This document shows positions 1 to 9,547 of a stretch of DNA of 64,000 bases, in pieces; within the stretch, counting starts at the first letter, position 1; each line of letters opens with the position of its first letter. The translations under genes were made by a program, and so were the position numbers. Below the pieces are notes generated by a model. That model saw only the letters and a program-made list of their open reading frames with translations, was not told the DNA's origin and searched no databases. The stretch is from the NCBI RefSeq assembly GCF_000023985.1, contig NC_013156.1:1042363-1106362 (forward strand), written 5' to 3'. Origin of the DNA: Methanocaldococcus fervens AG86 (lineage in GTDB: Archaea; AGJL01; Methanococci; Methanococcales; Methanocaldococcaceae).

Positions 1-13
1 TGCCATAGAGCAA

Positions 14-823
14 ATGTATCTTAAAAGGATAATAAACCATATTAAAAATGTGTTAAAAATAGACGTTACTCAATATAAAGATAGTTATGTTATGAGAAGA
101 ATTAAAGTAAGAATGAAAGCCACAAAATGTAAAACATTTAAGGAATATTATGAATACTTGAGAAATCATAGTGATGAAAATGAAAAACTGGCAGAAACTC
201 TAACGGTTAATGTTACGGAATTTTGGAGGGATATTACAGTATACAAAGAGATACATAAGATTATTGATGGATGGGTGGCTGATAGAAGAAAAAGAATGAT
301 AAGGGTATGGAGTGCAGGATGTTCTTCAGGAGAAGAGCCTTATGGTATAGCAATCATCATAAGTGAAGCTATGGAAAAGCATAAGAGGAAATTGTTAAAC
401 GTTTCAATAACAGCCACGGATATAGATAAGGAAATTCTTGCTAAAGCGAGAAGAGGAGTGTATCATGCAAAACAACTAAAAAACTTGCCTCCAAATATTG
501 TACAAAAATATTTCATAAAAATTAATGATGATGAGTACATGGTAAGAAATACACTAAAAAAATTTGTAAGGTTTCAATATCACGACCTTATAAAAGATCC
601 TCCATTAAAAAATATGGATATGGTGTTGTGTAGAAATGTAATTATTTACTTCGATAAAAAAATTCAAGAAGAACTTTTTTTGAAATTTTATGAAGCGTTA
701 AACCCGGGTGGATTTTTAATACTTGGAAAAACAGAAATACTTCATGGAGAAGCAAAAAAATTATTTAAAACATACAATGCAAGAGAAAGAATTTATCAAA
801 AACCTGAGAATGATAATAATTAA
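14..823 (+). CDS. cheR: CheR, MCP glutamate methyltransferase
   Basis: SAM-dependent methyltransferase that methylates glutamates of chemoreceptors during adaptation. Residues 1-60 look like the CheR N-terminal helical domain. TVNVTEFWRD (64-73) matches the family TxNxTxFFRD motif with Trp for one Phe. VWSAGCSSGEEPY (98-110) is the SAM-binding loop, DIDKE lies at 136-140 and CRNVIIYF at 206-213. The length of about 270 aa is normal for CheR. The reading frame stays open upstream to the window edge, so an earlier start cannot be excluded, but this ATG fits the family N-terminus. It converges on the cheC genes, with only 2 bp between stops, and is probably the last gene of a che operon that begins outside the window. 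Confidence 0.93.
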   Translation: MYLKRIINHIKNVLKIDVTQYKDSYVMRRIKVRMKATKCKTFKEYYEYLRNHSDENEKLAETLTVNVTEFWRDITVYKEIHKIIDGWVADRRKRMIRVWSAGCSSGEEPYGIAIIISEAMEKHKRKLLNVSITATDIDKEILAKARRGVYHAKQLKNLPPNIVQKYFIKINDDEYMVRNTLKKFVRFQYHDLIKDPPLKNMDMVLCRNVIIYFDKKIQEELFLKFYEALNPGGFLILGKTEILHGEAKKLFKTYNARERIYQKPENDNN

Positions 824-825
824 AT

Positions 826-1455
826 TCAGCCAAATATGCTATCCAATCTTTCAAGTGACTCAGGGTCGATAGTAATTATCAGATAACATTTTATTGGAAA
901 TCTTCCAATAATTTCAACTTTTGTGTCAAATAACATGACTATATCAGTTTTCTCAGCTATTTCAGCAATTAACGATTCAACTATTGTAAAACCAATATCT
1001 TTTATAAATGTTGGGGGAGTTATATCAATAGTGCCATTAAGCCTATTTGCAAAAACGTTTAAAAATGATGATATTACGATATTTCCAACTTCCCCGATTA
1101 ATGCACTTTCCATCTCTTCGTAGTTTGGAAGATCTGTTTTACTAACCATACTGTCCCAGAGAATGTCAATGAGCATTAATTTTTCAAGTTTTACAGAATC
1201 TTTCTCAGGCAATAAAATCAGTCCTTTACCGTCAAGAACCCCACTAAAATCAATTCTTGCGGCTTTATATTGTTCATCCCCAAATTGCTCTGGGACGAAC
1301 TCTACTAATGCAAACCTCAATCCTAAAAAATATACTTCAACATTTTCCCTAGTTAATTCCATAAAAGCTTTTGCCATATTTTCGGTAGCTTCTTTACTAA
1401 TGTCTATTAGCTTATGGATGGGTTGTAGTAAACTCATATTCATCACTTTTGGCAT
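826..1455 (-). CDS. cheC: CheC-type CheY-P phosphatase family protein
   Basis: 209-aa CheC/CheX-fold protein, expected to dephosphorylate CheY-P or to act as an adaptor with CheD. The segment beginning SALIGEVGN carries the family E-x2-N pair followed by N-x22-P (ITPP), the phosphatase signature. The Ser sits five rather than four residues before the Glu, so the [D/S]xxxExxN motif is not perfect. The C-terminal half repeats the beta-alpha pattern without a second obvious motif. A second CheC paralogue lies immediately upstream on the same strand. The family assignment is good, but whether it is an active phosphatase is inference. Confidence 0.8.
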   Translation of the reverse strand: MPKVMNMSLLQPIHKLIDISKEATENMAKAFMELTRENVEVYFLGLRFALVEFVPEQFGDEQYKAARIDFSGVLDGKGLILLPEKDSVKLEKLMLIDILWDSMVSKTDLPNYEEMESALIGEVGNIVISSFLNVFANRLNGTIDITPPTFIKDIGFTIVESLIAEIAEKTDIVMLFDTKVEIIGRFPIKCYLIITIDPESLERLDSIFG

Positions 1456-1491
1456 TATATTGTTAAAATAAAAAGAGTAAAAATAAGAAAA

Positions 1492-2256
1492 TTATTGCCC
1501 TTCATATTTTGCACTTAATTTATCATTAACTTCATTTTTATTCATACTCTCAAATAGTATATTTATTGAATCGTGCGGTAACACAATCAATACATCAAAA
1601 CCAGTTCCTACTTCGCATATATGCAGTGTAGACCTAAAGGCCAGGATTATGTCATCATCCCCTATATTTTTCTCATTGAAAATTTTTTCTAAAAATTCTT
1701 TTCCAGAACCTACAATATAGGATGGAGGGGTCATATTTAATGAAGTATTTATAAAGTTTGCAAATGAATCCACATAGGCAGATATTAATATATTGCATAT
1801 TTCATTAATAGCTGAGATTTTCATCTCATCCATTTCGTCACTATCTGATTCCATTCCCATTCCTAAAAGCATAGCTTTAGAAAGTTCTACAGCAGAATCT
1901 TCAGAGAAGATCAACAAACCTGTTCCGCTAATATCTCCTGAAAAATCAATTTTTGTAAATATTTTTTTCTCTTCCCCATACTCTTCTTTTATCTCTTTTG
2001 GAGTAATTAATCTAATATTGAATACCTTCAATTCAGCTGAGTATCCAGTCATTTCAGTGATAAATTTCATAGCTTTTTCTGAGGCGTATTTTCCCACATT
2101 TTCAATTTTACTTAGCTTATCTAAATCAAAATTGTTAATAATTGCAGTATTCGATGTCATTTCATAATCCCCCAATGTAGTCCCAATGATGGTTTTGATT
2201 ATAACTTCCCAAGATCTTGGAGAAATCTCAATATTTTTGTATTTCATGCATCTCAC
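1492..2256 (-). CDS. CheC-type protein, second paralogue
   Basis: 254-aa CheC-like protein with a complete phosphatase signature: S-A-I-N-E-I-C-N (SxxxExxN) followed by N-x22-P within a SLNMTPPS context. It is longer than its neighbour, with an extended N-terminus, and the two are clearly divergent paralogues. It lies between cheY (upstream) and the other cheC on the minus strand. The ATG at 2244 is an alternative start, because the sequence before the annotated start (a non-ATG codon or the adjacent ATG) has only a weak ribosome site. It probably controls CheY-P lifetime, and having both copies suggests separate phosphatase and CheD-binding roles. Confidence 0.8.
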   Translation of the reverse strand: MRCMKYKNIEISPRSWEVIIKTIIGTTLGDYEMTSNTAIINNFDLDKLSKIENVGKYASEKAMKFITEMTGYSAELKVFNIRLITPKEIKEEYGEEKKIFTKIDFSGDISGTGLLIFSEDSAVELSKAMLLGMGMESDSDEMDEMKISAINEICNILISAYVDSFANFINTSLNMTPPSYIVGSGKEFLEKIFNEKNIGDDDIILAFRSTLHICEVGTGFDVLIVLPHDSINILFESMNKNEVNDKLSAKYEGQ

Positions 2257-2375
2257 ACGTTGTAAATATTTTTGTAATACTTTTTATAGCTCTTTGGCGT
2301 ATATTGTAATACATTTATCATTAAATATCACTAAAATGATAACCCTAATAACAAAATAACATAAGAAAAAATAAA

Positions 2376-2750
2376 TTAATCAGGGAAAAGTTTATTTAAC
2401 TCTTCAAGAACTTTTTGAGCTTGAAATGGTTTTACAATGTATCCCTCTGCACCAGCTTCAATGGCTTCAATAACTTTCTTTTCTTGGTCGACTGAAGTAC
2501 ACATAACAACTTTTACGTCTGGTAGAATCTGTTTAATTTCTCTTGTGGCAGTAATACCGTCCATTTCTGGCATAACAATATCCATTGTTATCAAATCTGG
2601 TTTTAGTTCTTTAGCTTTTTCAATAGCTTCTTTACCATTTGAGGCTTCTCCAACAACCACAAATTTACCTGTTGGTGTTAATATTCTCTTCAAAATGTTT
2701 CTCATAAATGCAGAGTCATCTACAACTAATGTTTTTACTATATTTGCCAT
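2376..2750 (-). CDS. cheY: CheY response regulator
   Basis: 124-aa single-domain receiver that carries the signal from CheA to the archaellum motor through CheF. Acidic pocket D11-D12, phospho-acceptor D57 (in TMDIVMPEMDG), T85 and K107 (IVKPF) are all present. The frame is open 30 codons further upstream, but GGTGGTAAC precedes the internal ATG at 2750 and MANIVKTLVVDD is the normal CheY N-terminus, so that start is chosen. It is co-oriented with the cheC genes and cheF. Confidence 0.95.
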   Translation of the reverse strand: MANIVKTLVVDDSAFMRNILKRILTPTGKFVVVGEASNGKEAIEKAKELKPDLITMDIVMPEMDGITATREIKQILPDVKVVMCTSVDQEKKVIEAIEAGAEGYIVKPFQAQKVLEELNKLFPD

Positions 2751-2868
2751 GTTACCACCATATTTGGCTTTTAGAGAATTGTTATTTAGTATATATAAAG
2801 TATTGCAGTATTTTATATACTTTAGCAAAATCAATAACAACCAATATTAAAATGAGATTTAAATATTT

Positions 2869-3906
2869 TTAGAAGTTTGTTACGATATAGTTGGTTATTG
2901 CCCTACCTTTTTCAGATAATTCTACTTCTTTTCTAATTCTAACGAGATCTAATAGCCCTTTTTCTATTAAGTTATCTAATATTCTTTCCACTTCGTCAAC
3001 GTCCATGTTTAACATGCTTGGAAGTTCAAGTGAAGAGATTCCTGTGTATAAAGACATTAATATCTCTTGCTCTTCAGGGGTTAATTTTTCAATTTCACTT
3101 TTTATTTTTTCTCCAGACCAGCTTTCAGCTGCAAATTCTGAAGTTACTTCATCTTCTGATTTTGGTAGTAAATCTTTTACAGCGTTTTTGTATTTGGTTA
3201 GTGTTGCAATGTATCTAAGCACAAATAATCTCTCTCTTGGCTGAATATATAAATAAGATGTTATGCTTTCTCCGCCTTTTATTTGTTTTATTTCTAAAAC
3301 TTCCTCTTCTTTATCGTCTATAACTTTAGTTTTTATTCTTATGGATTCAATATTTGAAAACAAATTGTAGATTTTTGGCTTTCCACCTTCTAAAGCAGCT
3401 ACAGCTAGTATTTCTCCACCAGCTAATGTACTCTTTGTTTTAACAAATATTAAATAGCCATCTTCCCATTTAACATTTGGGTCGATACTACCTCCTTTTA
3501 TAGCTCCATATTGGACTTTTATTTCTTTCTTATTCAATAAGACATAAAAAAGCTTTCTTAAGAAGTTTTCTATAGGTTTTCTTCCGTATATTGATGTTTC
3601 TGGAGCAAATCCAATCATTGTTTTATCTGATTCAGGCAGTTGGAAAATTATTGAAGAGTGGTAGGTTATATCTTCCAAGGATGATTTGGCAATTTCTATA
3701 ACTCTTCTTGGTAATTCTGCACCTACGTCTTCTATATACTGGATATCTACTTTTATTGATTTGTTTAAGAATTTAAATTCAATGCTATCCTCATACAATA
3801 TTATATCAAGCTTTTCCCATTTTAATGTAGGTTTTTTTATTGTATATTGATTTATTAAAATTCCTTTTCCGTGAAATGTTGCAATTTCTTTAGATTTATC
3901 AGCCAT
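2869..3906 (-). CDS. cheF: CheF, archaellum adaptor for CheY
   Basis: 345-aa archaeal protein of the CheF (DUF439) family. In haloarchaea it links CheY-P to the archaellum switch. An all-beta-rich N-terminal region with repeated ILYEDSIEF and YGAIKGG-type strands is followed by a C-terminal winged helix (about residues 270-345, beginning LTPEEQEILMSLYTG and ending ELSEKGRAITNYIVTNF). A TTG four codons upstream is possible, but GGTGATT at 3910-3916 places the start at the ATG at 3906. Its position beside cheY matches archaeal chemotaxis loci. Archaellum genes are not in the window. Confidence 0.88.
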   Translation of the reverse strand: MADKSKEIATFHGKGILINQYTIKKPTLKWEKLDIILYEDSIEFKFLNKSIKVDIQYIEDVGAELPRRVIEIAKSSLEDITYHSSIIFQLPESDKTMIGFAPETSIYGRKPIENFLRKLFYVLLNKKEIKVQYGAIKGGSIDPNVKWEDGYLIFVKTKSTLAGGEILAVAALEGGKPKIYNLFSNIESIRIKTKVIDDKEEEVLEIKQIKGGESITSYLYIQPRERLFVLRYIATLTKYKNAVKDLLPKSEDEVTSEFAAESWSGEKIKSEIEKLTPEEQEILMSLYTGISSLELPSMLNMDVDEVERILDNLIEKGLLDLVRIRKEVELSEKGRAITNYIVTNF

Positions 3907-4208
3907 TCTAATCACCAATCTTTATTTACCATGACAGCACAATTTGTTAAATTTTAAAATCATAATAATAAAAATTTGGAAGTAAATGTTTGTTAAAAAC
4001 GATGAGTTTATAGATAATACTTCAATATAATAATATGAGTGTAGCTCTATAAATAGTTAACCAGACAGAAACCTTTAAACTATTATAAGGAGGTTAAGAA
4101 TTATAAAACAAGATTACTTAAAAATATAAAAATCTATAATTTACGCATCTTTTTAAAATTTATAAGGGGAAAATTGTGATATATAGGAGTTAAATCAAAT
4201 TTAAGGAT
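3907..4208. other. Intergenic region between cheF and the MCP, no gene seen
   Basis: About 300 bp of AT-rich DNA. TATA-like elements upstream of cheF (about 3955-3975 on the minus strand) are plausible. No open frame with a good ribosome site, hairpin or RNA motif was found. Confidence 0.6.
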
Positions 4209-5684
4209 TTATTGTGTATTACTCGCTTTTACAAGCTTACTTATTTTTCCTTCATCAATTTTAAACCTAAGTGATAACTCATCAACGATTTCAGATGTTT
4301 TTTTCAAGTCGAGTATTACATTTCTAAATTCTGAAATAGTTCTATTCAACTCCTCAGTTGATGCTGTTAACTCTTCAGCTGTAGCGGCAAACTCTTCTGA
4401 TATCGAAGCTATATCTTGAATATGTTTTAAAGCCTGTTCTACATCATCTGCAGAAGTTTTTGCGGCATTTTTAATATTCTCAATAACTTCTTTAGTTTTA
4501 TCAACAGCTTCTTTGATCTTTAAGAATGCTTTATTAACCTCATCTATCACTACAACTCCTTTATCCACTTCATTCTTTCCAGTTAATCCTAAATCGATAG
4601 TCTTATCGAGAGCTTTTCTAATTTCTTCAACCGTTCTGTTGATGTCTTCAATTGACTTTCCTATTTCCTCAGCAAGGTTTTTGATTTCACTCGCAACGAC
4701 TGCGAAACCTCTTCCCGCCTCTCCAGCCCTTGCAGCTTCAATAGAAGCGTTTAAAGCTAACAAACCAGTTTGTTCGGCAATATCTTTAATTAAAGCAGTA
4801 ATTTCGTTGATTTTTTGGCTTTTCTTACCCAAATCTTCTAAAGCTCTACCTAATTCGTCGATAACGTTGGCTATTCTTTGCATTGTTTCGATTGCATTTT
4901 CAACGTTCTTAACCCCTTCATCTGATTTTTCTTCTACTTCATTAATTGCTGAAACTCCCTCTTCAGCAGCTTTTAAGGTTTCATCTGAGAGTTGTACAGT
5001 ATGCTCCAACTCCTGAGTTAAATCTTGAAGTTTATTTGACTGGTCAGTAGCTGCAGTAGCAACTTGTTGAGCAGCGTCTGCTATTTGGTCAGAGGTTTCT
5101 TTTACTACTTCAATCCCTTCTTCAACTCTTTTAATTTCCTTATTTAATTTGGCAACACTCTGCATTAATTCAAATATCATTGTTGAAAGCTTATCAAGAG
5201 CTCTATTAATGGTTTTTTGTATTTTATTTCTTTTTCCACTTTCATCCATTCTTGCAGTCAAATCTCCTTCAATTACAGCACTCATAACCTTTTGAATTTC
5301 TTTCATTAACTTTCTTAAACCTTCTCTACTTTCATTAAGCTCATCAATGGTTTTCTTGAAGTTAAAATATATTTCTTTCACATTATAATAGACTCTTCCA
5401 ATCTCGTTATCTTTACTAAATTTTACTCTCTTATCTCTTTTTACATCTAAAGAACCTTTAGCAAATTCTTCTGTAACTCTTTCAAGTTCTTTTAATGGAT
5501 CAAATACTATTTTTTTCATCATTATTATAAAAATTCCACTTAAAATTAACGCCAATACATCGAATATGATTACCAATTTAGATACATCTCCTCCTGACAA
5601 ATACAATAAAATCGAAAACAGAATTATCATTGCAATATAAGCCCCAATTATTGAAAGGATAATAGTTTTAATATTGAATTTCAT
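4209..5684 (-). CDS. Methyl-accepting chemotaxis protein without an extracellular domain
   Basis: 491-aa chemoreceptor. Two hydrophobic segments (about residues 5-30 and 36-57) are separated by only a few residues, so there is no external ligand domain. They are followed by HAMP-like segments (about 58-107 and 128-172, the latter containing [12 protein letters not shown]) and a long coiled-coil signalling domain. The highly conserved hairpin tip (about 301-337) includes [15 protein letters not shown] and [11 protein letters not shown]. No C-terminal CheR-docking pentapeptide is visible. GGGGTG at 5691-5697 supports ATG 5684 over the GTG three codons upstream. Sensing is probably of membrane or cytosolic state. 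Confidence 0.93.
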   Translation of the reverse strand: MKFNIKTIILSIIGAYIAMIILFSILLYLSGGDVSKLVIIFDVLALILSGIFIIMMKKIVFDPLKELERVTEEFAKGSLDVKRDKRVKFSKDNEIGRVYYNVKEIYFNFKKTIDELNESREGLRKLMKEIQKVMSAVIEGDLTARMDESGKRNKIQKTINRALDKLSTMIFELMQSVAKLNKEIKRVEEGIEVVKETSDQIADAAQQVATAATDQSNKLQDLTQELEHTVQLSDETLKAAEEGVSAINEVEEKSDEGVKNVENAIETMQRIANVIDELGRALEDLGKKSQKINEITALIKDIAEQTGLLALNASIEAARAGEAGRGFAVVASEIKNLAEEIGKSIEDINRTVEEIRKALDKTIDLGLTGKNEVDKGVVVIDEVNKAFLKIKEAVDKTKEVIENIKNAAKTSADDVEQALKHIQDIASISEEFAATAEELTASTEELNRTISEFRNVILDLKKTSEIVDELSLRFKIDEGKISKLVKASNTQ

Positions 5685-5825
5685 TTCTTTCACCCCTGTT
5701 CACAACTACATACAAATAACTAATAGCAACATACCCTCCTTGTATATAGATATATAGTATATAGTTAGCAAGTAATATATATATTTAACATACAAATAAA
5801 CACTGTAAAAATTGAGGTGCTTATC

Positions 5826-6356
5826 ATGGAAAGTGATGCTAATATAAACTTACACGAGTCTATTGAATATTTACTAAAAAGTGCCAAAGATTTTAGAAAA
5901 AGTAATGAGGAGATGGCCAATTTAATAGATCAATTGTCATCAGTATTGGATAATGTTGAAAAAACTTTAAATATTATAGATGAAAAATACTATTTAATGG
6001 TAAAAAGGTACGAAAACGGTTCAGAAATCGATCCAATAATTCTTGAAAAGTTTGTAGAAAATTTGGAAAATTTAACGCATGTAATTGATAACGTCGAAAA
6101 AATAACGAAAAGCTTAAATTCAGAAATTGATAAACATTCAGAATCAATTTTTAAATTAGATGATGTTGTATCTAAGCTAAAAGTTGTTAATACCAATACA
6201 GCGAATGAGGCGATATCTGAATTTGAAAAAGTTTTTGCCATTGTTAATGATAACAAGAATAGAGTTAATGAGTTAATTAATAAAAATCAGGCATTAGAAA
6301 ATAGGTTAAAAGAATTGCTACTAGAAATTGATAAAATGATAAGTAGAATTGGATAA
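5826..6356 (+). CDS. Coiled-coil protein of the chemotaxis locus, unknown function
   Basis: 176-aa, highly charged, predicted almost entirely helical. Heptad-like Leu/Ile/Val spacing runs through SNEEMANLIDQLSSVLDNVE, a central helix and a C-terminal ENRLKELLLEIDKMI. There is no transmembrane segment, no cysteine and no MCP hairpin tip. The ribosome site GAGGTG at 5814-5819 selects ATG 5826. It is transcribed divergently from the MCP across a 140-bp region rich in TATA-like sequence. I do not recognise the family. Position and coiled-coil character suggest a soluble partner of receptors or of the FIST and V4R proteins downstream. Confidence 0.7.
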   Translation: MESDANINLHESIEYLLKSAKDFRKSNEEMANLIDQLSSVLDNVEKTLNIIDEKYYLMVKRYENGSEIDPIILEKFVENLENLTHVIDNVEKITKSLNSEIDKHSESIFKLDDVVSKLKVVNTNTANEAISEFEKVFAIVNDNKNRVNELINKNQALENRLKELLLEIDKMISRIG

Positions 6357-6423
6357 ATTTATATACTTAGTTTATCAATGTAATATATTTGTTATGTAAA
6401 ATTTACGATTTTTGGTGTCTGTA

Positions 6424-7984
6424 ATGCCTGTGCAAAAACTATACATTCATGAGAAAATAAAAAATCCTTATGAGGATGGGTTAAAAATTGGGAAGAGGAT
6501 TAAGGAAAATGTGGGTAATCCGTCTTTAATAATATTTATTACCACTGTATTTGATGAAGATAAGTTAAAAAAAGTTTTTGAAGGAATGCAAGAACATATT
6601 TCTTTGGATGGGCTTGTTGGATGTTCTGCTGGGGGGACGTTTGTAGGAAACAAGTATATAAAAAAGGATGGGGTTTTAATTTTAGCCTTTGACGGAACTT
6701 TTAAGTATGCAACTGCCTGTAAAAAATAGGCGACGATCCAAGAAAAACAGGAATAGAAATAGCAAATGAAATAAAAACACTCTTGGGGAAAATACGCATA
6801 TTCGTTAAGTATAGAAGATAAATTTGTTGGATTCGTATTTTTTGATTGGCATATGGATCACGAGCAAGAAATATTGAACGCATTAGGAGGGGAGTTAGGA
6901 TTTTCAATTGTTGGTGGAACTGCAGGAGATGATAGTTCGTTTGAAAATTTTTTCCAGATATATAAGGGAGAGGTTGTTAGGAATTCCTGCGTTTTTGGAG
7001 TTGTTGGTGGAAATTAAAATTCGATGTAATTTACGGACATGGGTATGAACCAACAAACGTATATGCAAGAGTTACAAAATCAGAAGGTAGAGTAGTTTAC
7101 GAGCTAGATAACAAACCAGCCTACCAAAGATACTTAGAAATGATCTCCGAATACACAAAACTACCAATAAACATCGTTGAGAAATATCTCGATATTGGTA
7201 GGATTCATAAATTAAAATTTAGTATATATTTTATCCATCCATTGGGCTTTATAGACATGTTTGGAAATGTAATAACTGCATTTTTGGAAGCTTCTGATGG
7301 CGATAAGTTAATATTTAGGAGGGAAATTCCAGAAGGAATGTTTATGGTATTGATGAGAACTGATTTGGAAAAGATAGTTAGGGCAATTTATGATAGGGTA
7401 TTGGAAATTAAGAAGGAGTATAAAAATCCATTAATCTTTATAAATCAAGGCTATGGAATTGAAATTCTTAAAAATCCATTATATAGGAAGTTTGAAAAAG
7501 AATCTCTTCCATATTTATCGGATTTTTACAATGATACAAAAAAATTGAGGAATATGTTCTCGGAGATGATTGCATTGGTTGGGTGGCTTATGGAGAAACA
7601 ATATCTAAAGATATTATAAGATTACATAACAATATATCATTCACTGGTGTTGTGTTTGAATTGGAGGAGGGGTATATAGATTGGAGGGAAGCGTTAAAGT
7701 ATTTTGATTTTACTGATGAAGAAATTGAGGTTATTGTCAATTTAATCAATAATAAGTTAGATATAAATGAATTATCGAAGGCAACGAATATTCCTGTGGA
7801 TAGGCTTAAGGATATATTGAAGAAATTACAAGATAAAGAAGTAGTAAAGTATATAGATGTAACCGAAAAATATTATATAGACATTGATGATTTAAAAGAT
7901 GCATTAAAAAAGATTGATGAGGAAATGGATAAGGAGTATAAAGTTAAAAAAGCTGGAAGGGAGATGGTACTAAAAAGACTATAA
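6424..7984 (+). pseudogene. FIST-domain sensor with C-terminal winged helix, broken by four frameshifts
   Basis: Three translated pieces plus two unannotated stretches read as one about 520-aa protein if four single-base shifts are corrected. These are an A-run at 6721-6726 (one A short), GGGG near 6785, near 7013 (one T short), and 7555-7575. The N-terminal half has the FIST pattern (LIIFITTVFDEDK, LDGLVGCSAGG, then GELGFSIVGGTAGDDSS). The middle is a FIST_C-like region (YEPTNVYARVTKSEGRVVYE, then DCIGWVAYGETI and HNNISFTG). The last about 80 residues look like a helix-turn-helix (IDINELSKATNIPVDRLKDILKKL type). FIST proteins are predicted small-ligand sensors, often linked to chemotaxis or two-component genes. 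Start ATG 6424 follows GGTG. Confidence 0.75.
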
Positions 7985-8004
7985 AAGGAAAATGAGTGGT
8001 TTAA

Positions 8005-8694
8005 ATGACTAATGCAATGAAACTTATTGAAATGCTTAGAATTATTGATAATAGGGCAAAGTTCATGGGTATTAAATTAACTATGATGAAAAATTTATTG
8101 GAAAAATATAAAGACGATAGAGAACTGTTAAAAGAAATTTTAAAATTAACAGAAGGAACAAAGTTACATGATTTAATATTGGAGGCATATCCTCCCTTAG
8201 AAGGGTTAAAAAGAGAGCTTAAAGAAGAAGAGTATAAACTTAAAGTTACTACTGAAAAAGAAGTTAAAAAAGAAGAAAAAATGGAATTTTGTATTTTTGT
8301 AGATACCCCTTCCATTGTTGCATATATAAAAGAATATTTGAGGAAATTCTACATGGGAAATAATATTAAAAAAGTTTTTTATGATATTGGTAAAGATTAT
8401 GCACTGAAATTGGGACTAAATACCTATGATGACATGATAAATTTTATGAGTAAAGAGTTTGGGGAAACCATTGTTGAGAAATCTGAGCCTTTAGTTGTTA
8501 TTGTTAAAAATAACAAAGAGTCTATAAATTGCAGCGCATCAGAACCAATTTGCTATTTAACAGCAGGATTTATAGCTGGGTGTTTAGAAAATATAACAGA
8601 GAGAAGATATATTGTTGATGTTGTTGAAAAAAAATGTCAAGCTGTTGGTGATCCATACTGTTTATTTATTGCAGAAAAATCAATAAGGTTGTAA
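8005..8694 (+). CDS. V4R-domain protein
   Basis: 229 aa. Residues 1-90 are charged and helical. The C-terminal half (about 95-229) matches the V4R (4-vinyl reductase) domain, a small-molecule or metal-binding sensor fold. The diagnostic ending is VVEKKCQAVGDPYCLFIAE, with cysteines spaced as in that family, preceded by a hydrophobic Gly-rich helix (LTAGFIAGCLEN). GAGTGG before the ATG is the ribosome site. It lies 20 bp after the broken FIST gene and probably shared its operon. A sensory role is inferred from domain and context. Confidence 0.75.
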   Translation: MTNAMKLIEMLRIIDNRAKFMGIKLTMMKNLLEKYKDDRELLKEILKLTEGTKLHDLILEAYPPLEGLKRELKEEEYKLKVTTEKEVKKEEKMEFCIFVDTPSIVAYIKEYLRKFYMGNNIKKVFYDIGKDYALKLGLNTYDDMINFMSKEFGETIVEKSEPLVVIVKNNKESINCSASEPICYLTAGFIAGCLENITERRYIVDVVEKKCQAVGDPYCLFIAEKSIRL

Positions 8695-8713
8695 TTTTGT
8701 TAATGTTATGTTG

Positions 8714-9241
8714 TTAATCTTCTTTCCACAGGATTGCAAAGTCTTTTAAAGCTTTTTTAACTCTCTCCATACTACCTTCAATAACTACTTTATCCTTCTC
8801 ATCACTGTATTCAAATATAACTCCATGCCACTCTCCTAAATCTCCCAATCTTTCAATTTGTATTTCTTTTTTTAGCTTTATTCTTACGGATTCAACTCTT
8901 CCTCTCTTTTTTACTTCTTTATTGTATTTACTTTTACTTAATGGAAATTTAACGTCAAGCTCTCCTCTAACAGCTTTCATCATTTTATTTAAATATTTTT
9001 CAGTTAATTCAACATCACATAAGCTGAATAATTGGGATTGAACAAAATTTAGCTCTCTTTCAACATCTGATAATACATTTACTGAGGCATGCGGATCTAA
9101 AATGTAATATGAAAGGAGGGCATTAGCTAATCTAAGTTTTTCAAATACTGTTTCAGGAACTTTAACCCCTCTGCCAACCAATTCAGCTGATAACTCAGAC
9201 AATACAACCCACTGCTTATCTAAATTTCTTGCATCTTTCAT
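8714..9241 (-). CDS. Conserved archaeal protein, DUF2096-like
   Basis: 175-aa soluble protein found in methanogens, recalled as DUF2096-like. It begins MKDARNLDKQWVVLSELSAEL. A helical first half is followed by a basic region (KSKYNKEVKKRGRVESVRIK) and a beta-rich end (WHGVIFEYSDEKDKVVIEGS), suggesting nucleic-acid or RNA binding, but no catalytic motif is visible. Its ATG overlaps the upstream stop by 4 bp (ATGA), so it is translationally coupled to the 9238-9525 gene. Function unknown. Confidence 0.7.
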   Translation of the reverse strand: MKDARNLDKQWVVLSELSAELVGRGVKVPETVFEKLRLANALLSYYILDPHASVNVLSDVERELNFVQSQLFSLCDVELTEKYLNKMMKAVRGELDVKFPLSKSKYNKEVKKRGRVESVRIKLKKEIQIERLGDLGEWHGVIFEYSDEKDKVVIEGSMERVKKALKDFAILWKED

Positions 9242-9525
9242 TTCCTTAACCTCTCAATGTATCTTTTTAAAACTTCTTCGCTATCATAATTAATTCTAAC
9301 ATTCATCTTTTTAAACTCTTCTTTTAATTTCTCTATGTCTGTATTTTCATCTATAAAAAATACCTGATAACTTGTTGTTGAGTTTATATTAAAGATTGCT
9401 ACTTTATCATCATCTTTTAACTCTCTTTTCTCAATAGCTGCCCTAACTCTAATAAAGTTTTCCATCTCACTATTTAAGGCATCTTTAACTGTTAATATCG
9501 ATATTAGCGTGGCAACAAACTCCAT
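9238..9525 (-). CDS. Small conserved archaeal protein, unknown function
   Basis: 95-aa protein starting MEFVATLISILTVKDAL. The open frame runs 23 codons further upstream, but that part overlaps the preceding gene in another frame, and GGGGGT at 9533-9538 supports ATG 9525. The pattern is alternating beta and helix with charged termini (KLKEEFKKMNVRINYDSEE). No cysteine, signal or membrane segment. It is between two other small conserved archaeal genes in an apparent operon ending at 8714. I do not recognise a function. Confidence 0.6.
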   Translation of the reverse strand: MEFVATLISILTVKDALNSEMENFIRVRAAIEKRELKDDDKVAIFNINSTTSYQVFFIDENTDIEKLKEEFKKMNVRINYDSEEVLKRYIERLRK

Positions 9526-9547
9526 TTCAAATACCCCCAAAGTATAT

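Noticed and set aside
1163-2167. Long open frames opposite the CheC genes
   Set aside because: They have no ribosome site, are Ser/Ile/Phe-rich shadows of the AT-rich coding strand and overlap well-supported CheC frames.
7140-7984. Two separate small genes
   Set aside because: They join smoothly with the preceding FIST piece when single-base shifts are repaired, and the second would start at a GTG without a ribosome site.
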